Source: CAVRUZ01 sp963724495 | GTDB lineage: Bacteria; Actinomycetota; Actinomycetes; Propionibacteriales; DAIQRJ01 | Length of the DNA stretch: 64,000 nt | Assembly (NCBI GenBank): GCA_963724495.1 | Contig: CAVRUZ010000003.1 | Span: 124,001-188,000 of the forward strand | Direction: 5' to 3' | Shown here: one piece after another, positions 51,099 to 60,159 of the stretch | Numbering within the stretch: position 1 is the first letter of the stretch | Layout of the letters: every line of letters starts with the position of its first letter | Notes under the pieces: generated by a model | The model's database searches: none | What the model saw: the letters and a program-made list of their open reading frames with translations, nothing else | What the model was told of the DNA's origin: nothing | Made by a program: the position numbers and the translations under genes

Positions 51099-53995
51099 GT
51101 GGTCACCCTGAGCGGCACCCCACCGCTGTCGCACCTGGACTCGCAGCTGCGGGGCGAGGTCGACACCTCCACCCGCCGCCGGGCCGAGTTCTCCTCCGAC
51201 GCGTCCAACTACCGGGTGCCGCCGATCGGGGTGGTGTTCCCGGCCGAGGTCGACGACGCGGTCCGCACCCTCGAGTGGTGCCGCGAGCATGGGGTCCCGC
51301 TGACCGGCCGCGGTGGAGGCACGTCGATCGCGGGCAACGCTGTCGGGCCGGGCCTCGTCCTCGACTTCAGCAGGTATCTCAACCGCATCCTCGACGTGGA
51401 CCCCGAGTCACGGACGGCACGGGTCGAGCCAGGCGTGGTTCTGTCGGACCTGCAACGTGCTGCTGGGGCTCACGATCTGCGGTTCGGGCCCGATCCGTCG
51501 ACGCTCGACCGGTGCACGGTCGGCGGCATGATCGGCAACAACGCCTGCGGGCCGCACGCGGTCGCCTATGGGAAGACCGCCGACAACGTGGTGTCGCTCG
51601 ACTGGCTCGACGGTCGCGGCCGGCGCTACGAGGCGGGCACGTCTCTCGATCCGGTCGACCGGCTCGATCGCCTGGTCGCCAGCAGGCTGTCGACGCTGCG
51701 GACCGAGCTGGGCCGGTTCTCACGGCAGGTCTCCGGATACTCGCTCGAACATCTCCTGCCGGAGAAGGGAGGCAACCTCGCCAAGGCGTTGGTGGGCACC
51801 GAGGGCACGTGCGGACTCCTGCTCGCGGCCACCGTGAAGCTGGTGCCGCAGAGCCCGGCTCCGGTTCTGGTCGTGCTCGGGTATCCGGACATGCCAACGG
51901 CCGCCGATGCCGTGCCCGGGCTGTCTGCGTCACCACCCGCTGGCGCTCGAGGGACTCGACTCGCGGATCGTGGAGGTGGTCCGACGGCGCCAGGGTGCGA
52001 GTGCAGTTCCGGATCTGCCTGACGGGGAAGGCTGGTTGTTCATCGAGGTCGGTGGCGACACCGTCGACGAAGCCCTCGCCACCGCTTCGGCCCTGGTTGC
52101 CGACGCGGCCACTTCGGCATCGCGGGTCCTGCCACCGGGGCCCGAAGCCACCGCCCTGTGGCGGATCCGGGCCGATGGTGCCGGTCTGGCGGGACGCACC
52201 GCCGACGGCCGCGCGGCCTGGCCGGGCTGGGAGGACGCGGCGGTCCCGCCCGACCGACTCGGTGCCTACCTCCGCGATTTCAACGCGTTGATGGCCGAAC
52301 ACCATCTCGACGGCCTGGCCTACGGGCACTTCGGCGACGGTTGCATCCATGTGCGCATCGACTTCCCGCTGGCCGACCGGTCCCAGGTCTTCGGCGAGTT
52401 CGTCACGGCTGCCGCCAAACTCGTCGCGTCATACGGCGGGTCCCTGTCGGGCGAGCACGGCGACGGCCGGGCCAGGGGCGCGCTGCTGAAGCACATGTAC
52501 TCACCCGAGGCCCTCGACCTGTTCGGGCAGTTCAAATGGTTGATGGATCCCGGCAACGTGCTCAACCCAGGCGTGCTGGTCGACCCCGTACCGGTCGCCG
52601 CCGACCTGCGGCTACCGCAGACGCACCCGATTCTGGCGTCGGGAGGCATGGGCTTCGTCCACGACGACGGCAGTCTCACCGAAGCCGTCCATCGGTGCAC
52701 CGGGGTGGGGAAGTGCCGGGCCGACCTCTCGGCCAGCGGAGGCTTCATGTGCCCGAGCTACCAGGCGACCAAGGACGAGAAGGACACGACCCGTGGGCGC
52801 GCACGGGTCCTGCAGGAAGTGGTGAACGGCACGCTGGTGAAGGGATGGGACTCACCGGAGCTGGCCGAGTCGCTGGATCTCTGCCTGTCGTGCAAGGCCT
52901 GCGCGACCGACTGCCCCACCGGTATCGACATGGCGAGCTACAAGAGCGAGGTGCTCTACCGCCGATACCGGCGGCGGCTCCGACCGATGAGTCACTACGC
53001 CCTCGGCTGGCTGCCACGGTGGGCCCGGCTCGCCGCACCTGTTGCCGGGGCAGCCAACGCGGCGTTCCGCCTGGCTCCGTTACGCAAACTCGTTCTGGCC
53101 GCCGGCGGGATGGACACCCGCCGCTCGATGCCGGCCTTCGCAGCGGAAGCCGATGCACGCAGTGGATCAGGCAGCCATCGGTCCGCGCCGGCGGCGGCGT
53201 CCCAGCCTGGGCCGCCGAGGGCGCGCGACGGCCGAGGAACCGGCGAACCCCGCCGCCGCGGAACACGCAGAGGCCGAGACGTCAGCCGAGGCCGTGCTGT
53301 GGGTGGACACCTTCTCCAGCTACTTCTCCACCGAGGCTGGACATGCCGCGGTCGCCCTCCTCCGGGAAGCTGGGGTCGAGGTGCGCTACCCGGCCAGCGA
53401 GGCGTGCTGCGGGCTGACCTGGATCTCGACGGGGCAGCTCGACGGTGCCCGGAAGAAGCTTCGCCATCTGCTCGACGTCCTGCACCCGTTCGTCCAACGG
53501 GGGATGCCGATTGTCGGCCTCGAACCCTCGTGCACGGCTGTGCTGCACACCGATCTCCTCGAGCTCCTGCCGGATGACGACCGTGCCCGCGAGGTTGCCG
53601 AGGCGACGGTCACGCTGGCCCAGTTCCTCCAGCAGCGGGTCGAGGCCGGCTGGCAGGTGCCCGACCGCACAGGGGTGCGCGTCCTGGCACAACCGCACTG
53701 TCACCAGTACGCGACCGCTGGCTTCGAGGCCGATGCCGAGCTGATCAAGGCGACGGGGGCGGAGCTCGAGGTTGTCGCCGGATGTTGTGGCCTGGCGGGG
53801 AATTTCGGAATGGAGAAGGGTCACTACGACGTCTCCGTCGCCGTGGCGCAGAACGGAATCGTCGGTCGCTACGACGCTGATCCCGACCGGGTGGTGCTCG
53901 CGGACGGCTTCTCCTGCCGCACCCAACTGGCCGACCTGCGAGACGCTCCGGCCGTCACCCTGGCGCAGTTCCTGACCGCCGGTCCGTTGGCGTGA
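51099..53995 (+). CDS. FAD-linked and 4Fe-4S oxidoreductase (D-lactate/D-2-hydroxyacid dehydrogenase type), two frame breaks as sequenced
   Basis: A fused protein of about 964 residues. The N-terminal half is an FAD-binding GlcD-like domain (VPLTGRGGGTSIAGNAVGPG; CTVGGMIGNNACGPHAVAYG; GSLSGEHGDGRARGALLK). The C-terminal half has two ferredoxin-like clusters (CTGVGKCRADLSASGGFMCP; CLSCKACATDCPTGIDMAS) and a CCG-domain (EACCGLTWIS; VVAGCCGLAGNFGMEKGHY). It resembles membrane-associated D-lactate or D-2-hydroxyglutarate dehydrogenases that feed electrons to quinone. The first break is at CCC 51915-51917 (remove one C). The second lies between about 53150 and 53240, not resolved to a base. GTG 51099. 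Electron acceptor not shown. Confidence 0.9.
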
Positions 53996-54532
53996 TGCTC
54001 GTCCAGATGTCCGGCGCGCCCGGGTCCGGGAAGTCCACCATCGCCCGTGCACTTGCTCGCCAACGTGGCCTGGTGATCATCGACCACGACGTCGTCAAGA
54101 ACGCACAGCTCTCAGCCGGGCTGCCGTTCACCCAAGCGGGCAAGCTCAGCTACGTCGTTCTACTTGCGCTGGCTGAGGATCTGCTCGGTCAAGGGCACCA
54201 GGTGGTCATCGACAGTCCCTGTTTCTACGACGAGCTGCTCGAAGCTGGGCAAGCAGCCGCGGCTCGGGCCGGTGTGGACTACCGCTACATCGAGTGCGTG
54301 ACCGACGACCTCGACATCCTCGACCAGAGACTGCGTTCACGCACGCGGCTGCCGAGTCAGGTAGCCGGTGTCTACGAAGAGTCGCGCGACGGGTCCGGGC
54401 AGACCGGGCGTGGACGTATTCCGCGACTGGATCGACAACATGAAGCGACCGACCTCGGGCTGGCTCCGGATCGACACGACCAGGCCGATCGAGGAGTGTG
54501 TCGAGGCAGCGCTGGTGTTTCTCGACGGCTGA
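53995..54532 (+). CDS. P-loop kinase (AAA_33/zeta-toxin-like fold), one frame break as sequenced
   Basis: About 178 residues. LVQMSGAPGSGKSTIARALA is a Walker A motif at the N terminus, QVVIDSPCFYDELL holds an acidic strand-end, and the C terminus (VFRDWIDNMKRPTSGWLRID) closes the lid. Removing one G from GGG 54391-54393 joins SRDG to PGRPGVDVF and gives a proper stop at 54532. Small kinases of this kind phosphorylate nucleosides, sugars or antibiotics; substrate unknown. ATG 53995 overlaps the preceding stop (TGATG), so it is translated with the oxidoreductase. Confidence 0.78.
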
Positions 54533-54688
54533 GTAGCCGTCCCGCTGTCGCTGAGCGGTACCGCCGGAACGGTCACAGGACCGCAACAATTGGGCTCAAT
54601 CGGCACGAATGGCCCGCCTCCTGCGGGAGGAATTGCCCGCGCCAAGCACTTGCGAGGACAACTACTACCGCCCCAGAAGGACCGATCC

Positions 54689-55135
54689 ATGCGCACACGT
54701 CGAGCCGCGGCTGCGGCTGCCCTGACCCTCGCCGTCATGGCTGCCGCCGCCATCCCGGCCCAAGCCGCCACACCCAAGCTGCACTTCACCAAGGCCTACG
54801 CGAACTCGCCGGGTTCGGATAACCGCAGCAACTCGAGCCTCAACGCCGAGTACGTCGTGCTGAAGAACTCCGGCACGAAGAGCTACACGCTCACCGGCTA
54901 CACCATCCGGGACAAGGCCAGGCACGTCTACAGGTTCCCCACCTTCAAGCTGAAGGCCGGCGCCTCCGTGACGCTGCATACGGGTCGAGGCACGAACACG
55001 AGCAAGCACCTCTACTGGGGATCCAGGGCCTACATCTGGAACAACACCGGGGACACCGCGACGCTGAAGAACACAGTCGGCACGACGAAGGACACATGTT
55101 CGTGGCGCACCGTGGCGAGTTACGTGCGCTGCTGA
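54689..55135 (+). CDS. Secreted lamin-tail-domain (LTD) protein
   Basis: A 148-residue secreted protein. Signal peptide AAALTLAVMAAAAIPAQAAT ends in a typical AQA/AT cleavage site. The mature part is one lamin-tail domain: LNAEYVVLKNSGTKSYTLTG, then YTIRDKARHVYRFPTFKLKA and VTLHTGRGTNTSKHLYWGS. Two Cys near the C terminus (TCSW; RC) may form a disulphide. ATG 54689 is selected over the in-frame start at 54590 because it places the signal peptide properly and follows a purine-rich GAAGGA stretch. LTDs in bacteria occur in extracellular nucleases and adhesins; here it is alone. Confidence 0.85.
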   Translation: MRTRRAAAAAALTLAVMAAAAIPAQAATPKLHFTKAYANSPGSDNRSNSSLNAEYVVLKNSGTKSYTLTGYTIRDKARHVYRFPTFKLKAGASVTLHTGRGTNTSKHLYWGSRAYIWNNTGDTATLKNTVGTTKDTCSWRTVASYVRC

Positions 55136-55213
55136 GCCGCAGGCGGGTGACGTAACGACGTCCCTAACCTTGCCCACCATGAGCAGAGCCGCAGCCGCGC
55201 CGACGTCAATCGT

Positions 55214-55416
55214 ATGCCACCGGCCGAGTTGGCGGACCGCTTGAAGGAGCGGGTCTACATCACCTTCAGCGCGCTTGGCCATCGGCTTCGTGTCCGCCGG
55301 TCAGCAGCGCGGTGTCGCGCGTGCGCTTGCCGGCCTGGCAGCGACTCGTGGTGCTGTTCGCGGAATTCGTGCTCGGGTTCGCGGTCGTTGGGCTCGAGCG
55401 GCTCGCGCAACGCTAG
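55214..55416 (+). CDS. Small two-helix membrane protein, frame interrupted as sequenced
   Basis: Three consecutive frames read as a small membrane protein: PPAELADRLKERVYITFSAL, then AIGFVSAG, then a second helix (LVVLFAEFVLGFAVVGLERL) and stop TAG 55414. Removing one T at 55275-55276 and one base near 55300 joins them into about 66 residues. The true start may be upstream (ATG 55179), again out of frame. Coding evidence rests on the hydrophobic pattern and the same +1 error type seen elsewhere; no family recognised. Confidence 0.45.
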
Positions 55417-55503
55417 GCACGAGCGCGGGCTACGCGCCCCGGGATGTTCGTCATAGGCTGCACAGTCGGTGGGCAGTCATCCCTGATCGACTCCGGGAGT
55501 CCC

Positions 55504-56211
55504 ATGACGACTTTCGCCGGTTTGCCTGTCGAGCGTCGATGTGGATGTTGTGGGCGGCCCAACCAGCGGCTGACTGAGCTTGGTCAAACTCCTGGTGTCT
55601 TCATCTGTAGGCGTTGTGCACTGTGGGCGGTGCGACGAGCCGGCCCGCAAGAGCCTGTCGGGGAGCGGGATGCTCAATCAGCGGCAGCTGAAGCTGCGTC
55701 GGATCGGGCAGCGATTCACCAGGAACTCGACCATGCAAGGGACGCCTTTCACGATCTCGTGCGAGATGCCACTCGGTCAGACCTACGTCGCCGCTCCAAC
55801 GGCACCAGGTGGACCAATCAGCAGCTCCTGTTCCACATGGTCTTCGGCTACCTGATCGTTCTCCGGTTGCTGCCCCTGGTTCGCCTCTTCGGACGGATGC
55901 CCGACCAAGCGAGCCGCACTTTCGCCGCATTGCTCAACTTCGCCAAGGTGCCGTTCCACGTCGTGAACTTCGTCGGCTCGTGGGGCGGAGGAACCATCCT
56001 CGCCACCCGATTCCAGCTCGAGCTGATGGACCGGACGCTGCAAGGTCTGCACCGGCACATCGACGAAGAGCCGGACCTTGACCTCGGTCTGCGGATGCAC
56101 TTCCCGGTGAGTTGGGATCCGTTCTTCCAAGACACGATGACGCTGGCCGAGGTGTATCACTTCGGCACCCAACACTTTGACTACCACCGATCACAGCTCT
56201 CCCTGGACTGA
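55504..56211 (+). CDS. ClpX-type zinc finger fused to a DinB-like domain
   Basis: A 235-residue protein. The N terminus has a C4 zinc finger resembling that of ClpX: CGCCGRPNQRLTELGQTPGV followed by FICRRC (CxxC...CxxC). After a short helical linker comes a DinB/YfiT-like four-helix bundle, with metal-ligand His in NQQLLFHMVFGYLIVLRLLP and FGTQHFDYHRSQL. Such bundles bind a divalent metal and act as thiol-dependent transferases. Joining a ClpX-like zinc finger to one is unusual. ATG 55504 follows a GGGAG site; the in-frame ATG-like start at 55444 would add 20 residues before the finger. Function unknown. Confidence 0.7.
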   Translation: MTTFAGLPVERRCGCCGRPNQRLTELGQTPGVFICRRCALWAVRRAGPQEPVGERDAQSAAAEAASDRAAIHQELDHARDAFHDLVRDATRSDLRRRSNGTRWTNQQLLFHMVFGYLIVLRLLPLVRLFGRMPDQASRTFAALLNFAKVPFHVVNFVGSWGGGTILATRFQLELMDRTLQGLHRHIDEEPDLDLGLRMHFPVSWDPFFQDTMTLAEVYHFGTQHFDYHRSQLSLD

Positions 56212-56221
56212 TCCTTGCCGT

Positions 56222-56990
56222 TCAGTTCCGGTAGCGGATGTGTTGTCTGGGTGTTCGGGTGTGGTCGGCCCAGGTGGGTGGGTGGATGTGGGGCAAGCCG
56301 CGGTGGTCGAGTCGTAGTTGCCATTGGTGGTCGGGTGGCTTGGTGGGGTTGGGTTCGACGAGTTGGTGGTGGTGTCGGCAGAGCAGGGCGGTGTTGTTCA
56401 GGGCGGTGGGTCCGCCGGCCCACCAGGGGAGAAGGTGGTGGGCTTCGCAGCTGGTGGGTGGTTTTCACACCGGGGTAGCAGCAGCCCTGGTCTCTGGCGT
56501 TCGGCAGGCCGCAGGACCGCAGTCAGCTCTGGTGGACGAGGCGGTGGTCGCGGCCGACGTCGACGGGTGCGGAGCGCCGTGAGCAGGACGACCGAGGATG
56601 TTCGCGTCGCAGGCGAGCCGTCGGCCTTGCCGGCCGAGATCGGTGCTCCGTTGCCGAAACGGCGTGGCCGAGTTGGCCTTGGAGGGTGGCAAGGTCGATG
56701 GTGACGTTGATCCGGGGCCGGCTCGGCAAGGGTTGCAGGAGGTTGGTTCGACGGTTCGCACGGCCACGGTGACCAGCAGCGAGGTCCTACGGGTTCACGG
56801 CGAGGCCTGACCGAGGATGCAAACCCAGGTCGCCTGCAGCGGCCACTCGGTTGTCCGTTACCAGCGGTGCAGGTCATGGGCCTCGCCCTGAGGGCCTGGC
56901 CGTCGGTGGTGGTTCGGCGCGGGTTGCCCGTCGAGCCGTGGGGCGCGAGGTAACCGTCGGCAAAGTGGCAACCCGTCCCGGGCGTCACCA
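56222..56990 (-). pseudogene. Remnant of an HNH endonuclease/DUF222 protein
   Basis: On the minus strand the 3' end reads cleanly as an HNH nuclease C terminus: LLCRHHHQLVEPNPTKPPDH and WADHTRTPRQHIRYRN with stop TGA at 56222-56224. Upstream, fragments in different frames still resemble DUF222 (NPRRTTTDGQALRARP; RINVTIDLATLQGQLGHA; RRLACDANIL). Several frame changes over 770 bases and weak similarity indicate real decay rather than the isolated extra bases seen elsewhere. 13E12-type DUF222/HNH genes are common multicopy elements in actinobacteria. Confidence 0.6.
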
Positions 56991-57439
56991 ACACGCCGGG
57001 TATGCCCGCTCAAGCGACCGTCGAGCATGAGTGCGGCCCTGGTCGGACGGGGGCGTTCACTTCCAGGGGCCGCTTGTGAGCACGGTAGCCCCGGCGCCGG
57101 ACCGCCCGAACACCGTCCCGGTCTCCCGGTGCGCCACGGGCATCGCCGGTCGGCCCCGCCGTCACCTTCGGAAGAAATCGCAGCCGATTGCACCGCCCTC
57201 TGGCGGTCGAGAGTGATCAAGCTCGGAGCGTGATCGTCGGGGAGTGGCCCGGTGGCCGCCGAGTCACACCTGGGGCCACCCGGCCGGACGCCGGCAACGA
57301 GGACCTGGACTCGCCGGCAGGTGTCCGCCGCCGCTGATACCCCGTCCGGACCGACTGACGCCCGACGGCCGACGTGCGAACACCGCCAGCGATTCGCCCC
57401 GGGCAGCCGCTGGAAGCTGCCACCCGGGCCGGGCCTGCC

Positions 57440-57775
57440 TATGCGTGGAGTCGGCTTGGGCGCGGAGGACGTCGGTGAGGTCGGTGTAGCCGTGATCGTC
57501 GATGACCTGCTCGACAAGCGACACAGCGCCGGCCGTGATGCGTTATTCGCTTACCAGACGGAGCGACCCAGGTACTCACCCACATGGGTGGCCTCGAAAG
57601 TGAATGCACCACGACCACGTCGTCCTCGGCGATGAGCTGAACAAGCGTCATCTGAATGTCGCTCCATGCCGCGTGAACCCTGTCAACCAGGCCCTCGTTG
57701 CTCGCTGTCGCCGGTGGGGAGCGACCGTCCACCAGGTCGTAGTTCCTGTCGATGAATCGCCTTCCGATAGCGGCG
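57440..57775 (-). pseudogene. Remnant of a SnoaL-like ester cyclase
   Basis: Minus-strand pieces in different frames read RRFIDRNYDLVDG, VHAAWSDIQMTLVQLIAEDD, FTFEATHVGEYLG and VEQVIDDHGYTDLTDVLRAQ. These resemble the middle and end of SnoaL-type ester cyclases (NTF2 fold). Stops and frame changes interrupt it and the N terminus is missing. It separates two DUF222-like fragments. Confidence 0.5.
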
Positions 57776-57789
57776 GACGATCTCTGATC

Positions 57790-58000
57790 TCGGTGGCAGA
57801 CACGGGTTCGGCTTCGACGAGTTCGGCGTCCAGGAACGCCTGCAGCCGGGCCAGTAGTCCGGTCTTGACGTTGATCGAGGCCAACAGGTCGGTGTCGGTC
57901 AACGCGATGATCGAGGTGTGGTCGAGCTGGTCGAGACCCGCACCAGTTCGGCGTCGGCCACCAGGGCCGACACCACCGGTGGACTGTCGATCACACTCAC
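57790..58000 (-). pseudogene. Remnant of a DUF222 N terminus
   Basis: GTG 58000 begins VIDSPPVVSALVADAELVR. After one frame change it continues LDHTSIIALTDTDLLASINV then KTGLLARLQAFLDAELVEAE, a pattern like the start of DUF222/HNH proteins. The rest of such a gene appears 800 bases further on (56222-56990), with SnoaL-like sequence between, so the original gene was split or rearranged. The stretch 56990-57440 holds no supportable gene. Confidence 0.45.
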
Positions 58001-58187
58001 ACCAGCAGACTAGAACGTGACCACCGACAATCGAGATGGTCGGATCCTCAGCTAGGCAAGACGAAACTTGTGTCGTGCCACGGTAGATCGCCTTCCATCC
58101 GGCATGGAGTGGCGAGACCGTTGACGACGGTGTCAGGGGAGTGGGAGACGTCCACGGAACGAGGGATCGACTTGAGCCGGAGGCTTC

Positions 58188-58544
58188 ATGACCGTTGAGC
58201 AGACACGCGCCACGATGGATCGATACTTCGAGCTCATGGGCAGTGATGAGGACTTCTCCGAGTTCTTTGTCGAGGACGTCAGGTGGCTCATGGCTGACAG
58301 TGGCCAGGAGGTTCGCGGGAGGAGAGTGGTACGTGACTACGTCAACGAGTTGCACAGCCGAATGCTGAGTGGGGAGCAGCGAGACCTGGTCGTGACGGAG
58401 GAACACGCCTACCTCGAAGGAGATTCAGTCAACGCTGACGAATCGCGATCGGGGACTCTCGTGGTGCCTGGTCTACGACGTCAAGGACGGCGCGATAACA
58501 GACATGCGCTGCTACGGAACGATCGCCGTCCTGATGGCACTTAG
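58188..58544 (+). CDS. SnoaL-like NTF2-fold protein, C-terminal frame uncertain
   Basis: A 118-residue ORF starting ATG 58188. The first 85 residues are a clear SnoaL/NTF2-like domain (TRATMDRYFELMGSDEDFSE; VRWLMADSGQEVRGRRVV). After residue 85 the family-like sequence continues in the next frame (LSWCLVYDVKDGAITDMRCY), so an extra base near 58438-58440 is likely and the real C terminus differs from the one read. Ends about 100 bases before the VOC gene. Function of this small fold class is not predictable. Confidence 0.65.
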   Translation: MTVEQTRATMDRYFELMGSDEDFSEFFVEDVRWLMADSGQEVRGRRVVRDYVNELHSRMLSGEQRDLVVTEEHAYLEGDSVNADESRSGTLVVPGLRRQGRRDNRHALLRNDRRPDGT

Positions 58545-58641
58545 GTCGGAGACCGTCCACGTGGGCAAAACGCCAGGCACCTCGCCACCGCCACCACCCA
58601 CACGGCATGATCGGCACCCCGCACGGATCGAGGAGACGCCG

Positions 58642-59043
58642 ATGTTGCTGCACCAGGTAGCGGTTCCGGTGAAGGACGTGGCCCGCGCAGTGGACTTCTA
58701 CAGCTCACTGCTCGACGACGAGCCGATCGCAGTCTTCGATCCGCCGGGCCTCGCCTTCTTCCGGCTGGGCGAGACCCGGCTACTGCTCGATGCGGCCGCC
58801 GGCGAGGACGGCGGCAACCTGGGTGGGGGCCTGATCTACCTCCGCGTGCCGAACGTGGCCGAGGCGGTGGAGAAGCTGCGCAGTACCGGGACCGAGATCC
58901 AGGGCGAGCCGCACATCATCTTCGACGACACCGAGGGCACGTTCGGTGAGGCCGGCGAGGTCGAATGGATGGCCTTCATCAAGGACCCTGACGGGAACAC
59001 GATCGGGCTGGCATCCAGGGCCCCCGGAGAGCAGGCCTCCTAG
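58642..59043 (+). CDS. VOC-family protein
   Basis: A 133-residue glyoxalase-fold protein. LLHQVAVPVKDVARAVDFYS is the first module, GLAFFRLGETRLLLDAAAGE the second strand, and WMAFIKDPDGNTIGLASRAP the last with the DPDGN turn. ATG 58642 follows GAGGAG; upstream in-frame residues are Pro/Thr-rich and unrelated. Role unknown. Confidence 0.85.
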   Translation: MLLHQVAVPVKDVARAVDFYSSLLDDEPIAVFDPPGLAFFRLGETRLLLDAAAGEDGGNLGGGLIYLRVPNVAEAVEKLRSTGTEIQGEPHIIFDDTEGTFGEAGEVEWMAFIKDPDGNTIGLASRAPGEQAS

Positions 59044-59175
59044 CAAGGGCCTGATCGGTCGACTCCCAGATCAGCAGAGCAGCTACAGACGGATCACACA
59101 CGCCGAGTGGGCGCCATCTGTTGCCTGCGAGGGTCCGAAGCAACCGATTGCGCCCACTCGACATTGCGCACACCC

Positions 59176-59976
59176 TCACTCGTCGTCCTCGGACTCCGAG
59201 TCTGCCCGCCCCCACCCCTTGACCAGCATCATCCGGGACTCGTCGAGGCAGTTCGGCGCGACGGTGTGGAACGTGTCCGCACGCATGACGAAGACGTCAC
59301 CAGGCTCGCCCGTCACCTCGACCACCCGTACGGGAACACCGTCCAGCACACTGCCCTCGTCCATGAAGCGCTGCCGCCGGTCGGCCGCAAACCCGTTGGC
59401 GCCTCCCCACAGCTCTGCCAGCCAGGGATGCCGTTGACCCAGTTCCTTGCGCACGGCCGGAAGCCGACGCTTGCCCACCATGGCGGCGATCTCGCTGCCG
59501 AGGAGTCGGTACGAGCCGGCGAGGATCAGGGTCCCGCCGCCCTGAGGGCGCAGCGGGGCAAGCACGGTGAACACGGTGACCCCGTGTGGTTCCTCGCCGT
59601 TCGGGTCCGGCCACGAGTCGACGTGCCAGCCGTCCGCGGGGACGTCCCACGGCGCGTCCGACACCCTGTGGGTCACCAGCGCCCGGCCGCCGTTCCTCGG
59701 GCGCGGGTAGCGTCCCGGTCCGTAGATCTCCGCCAGAGCGGTCTCCACCGACTCGGCCGCTGCACCGTCGAAGACGCCTGCCTTGGTCAGCACCCGAAGA
59801 CCTGCGGGACGCTCGGCCAGCCAAGCCTGGCTGGCGTTCCGGCGGATCGACTCCTCGGTCGTCAGGTACTCGCTGATGCGGGTCGCCATCGTCAGTGCCT
59901 CGTCGGCCGGGATGGCCTGGGGGATCTTCATCAGGCCGTCGTCGGTGAAGGCCCGCCGTTGCTCTGCAGTCAGCAT
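59176..59976 (-). CDS. PhyH-family Fe(II)/2-oxoglutarate dioxygenase
   Basis: A 266-residue oxygenase. The Fe ligands are HxD in GWHVDSWPDPNGEEP, and the distal His in ADTFHTVAPNCLDESRMMLV, followed by the co-substrate Arg. AEQRRAFTDDGLMKIPQAIP is the usual N terminus. ATG 59976 has AAAGGAG upstream and is preferred to in-frame starts 150 bases earlier. It is more divergent from the first PhyH gene than expected for a duplicate. Substrate unknown. The 130 bases between it and the VOC gene show nothing. Confidence 0.88.
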   Translation of the reverse strand: MLTAEQRRAFTDDGLMKIPQAIPADEALTMATRISEYLTTEESIRRNASQAWLAERPAGLRVLTKAGVFDGAAAESVETALAEIYGPGRYPRPRNGGRALVTHRVSDAPWDVPADGWHVDSWPDPNGEEPHGVTVFTVLAPLRPQGGGTLILAGSYRLLGSEIAAMVGKRRLPAVRKELGQRHPWLAELWGGANGFAADRRQRFMDEGSVLDGVPVRVVEVTGEPGDVFVMRADTFHTVAPNCLDESRMMLVKGWGRADSESEDDE

Positions 59977-60159
59977 GTCCACTCCTTTGCGCTGTCCTGC
60001 CACGTCGACTCCGGCTGAAACCAGAAACACCCGGAGCCATCGGCGCATGTGGATGCGGCGCGTGGCTCCGGGTGTCGAAGGTGATGCCCCGGATGATCGA
60101 ATCTCGCGCCATCGTAGGAACACCCGGCCGGACGGGTCCACCGGTTTTCGATGGGCTGA

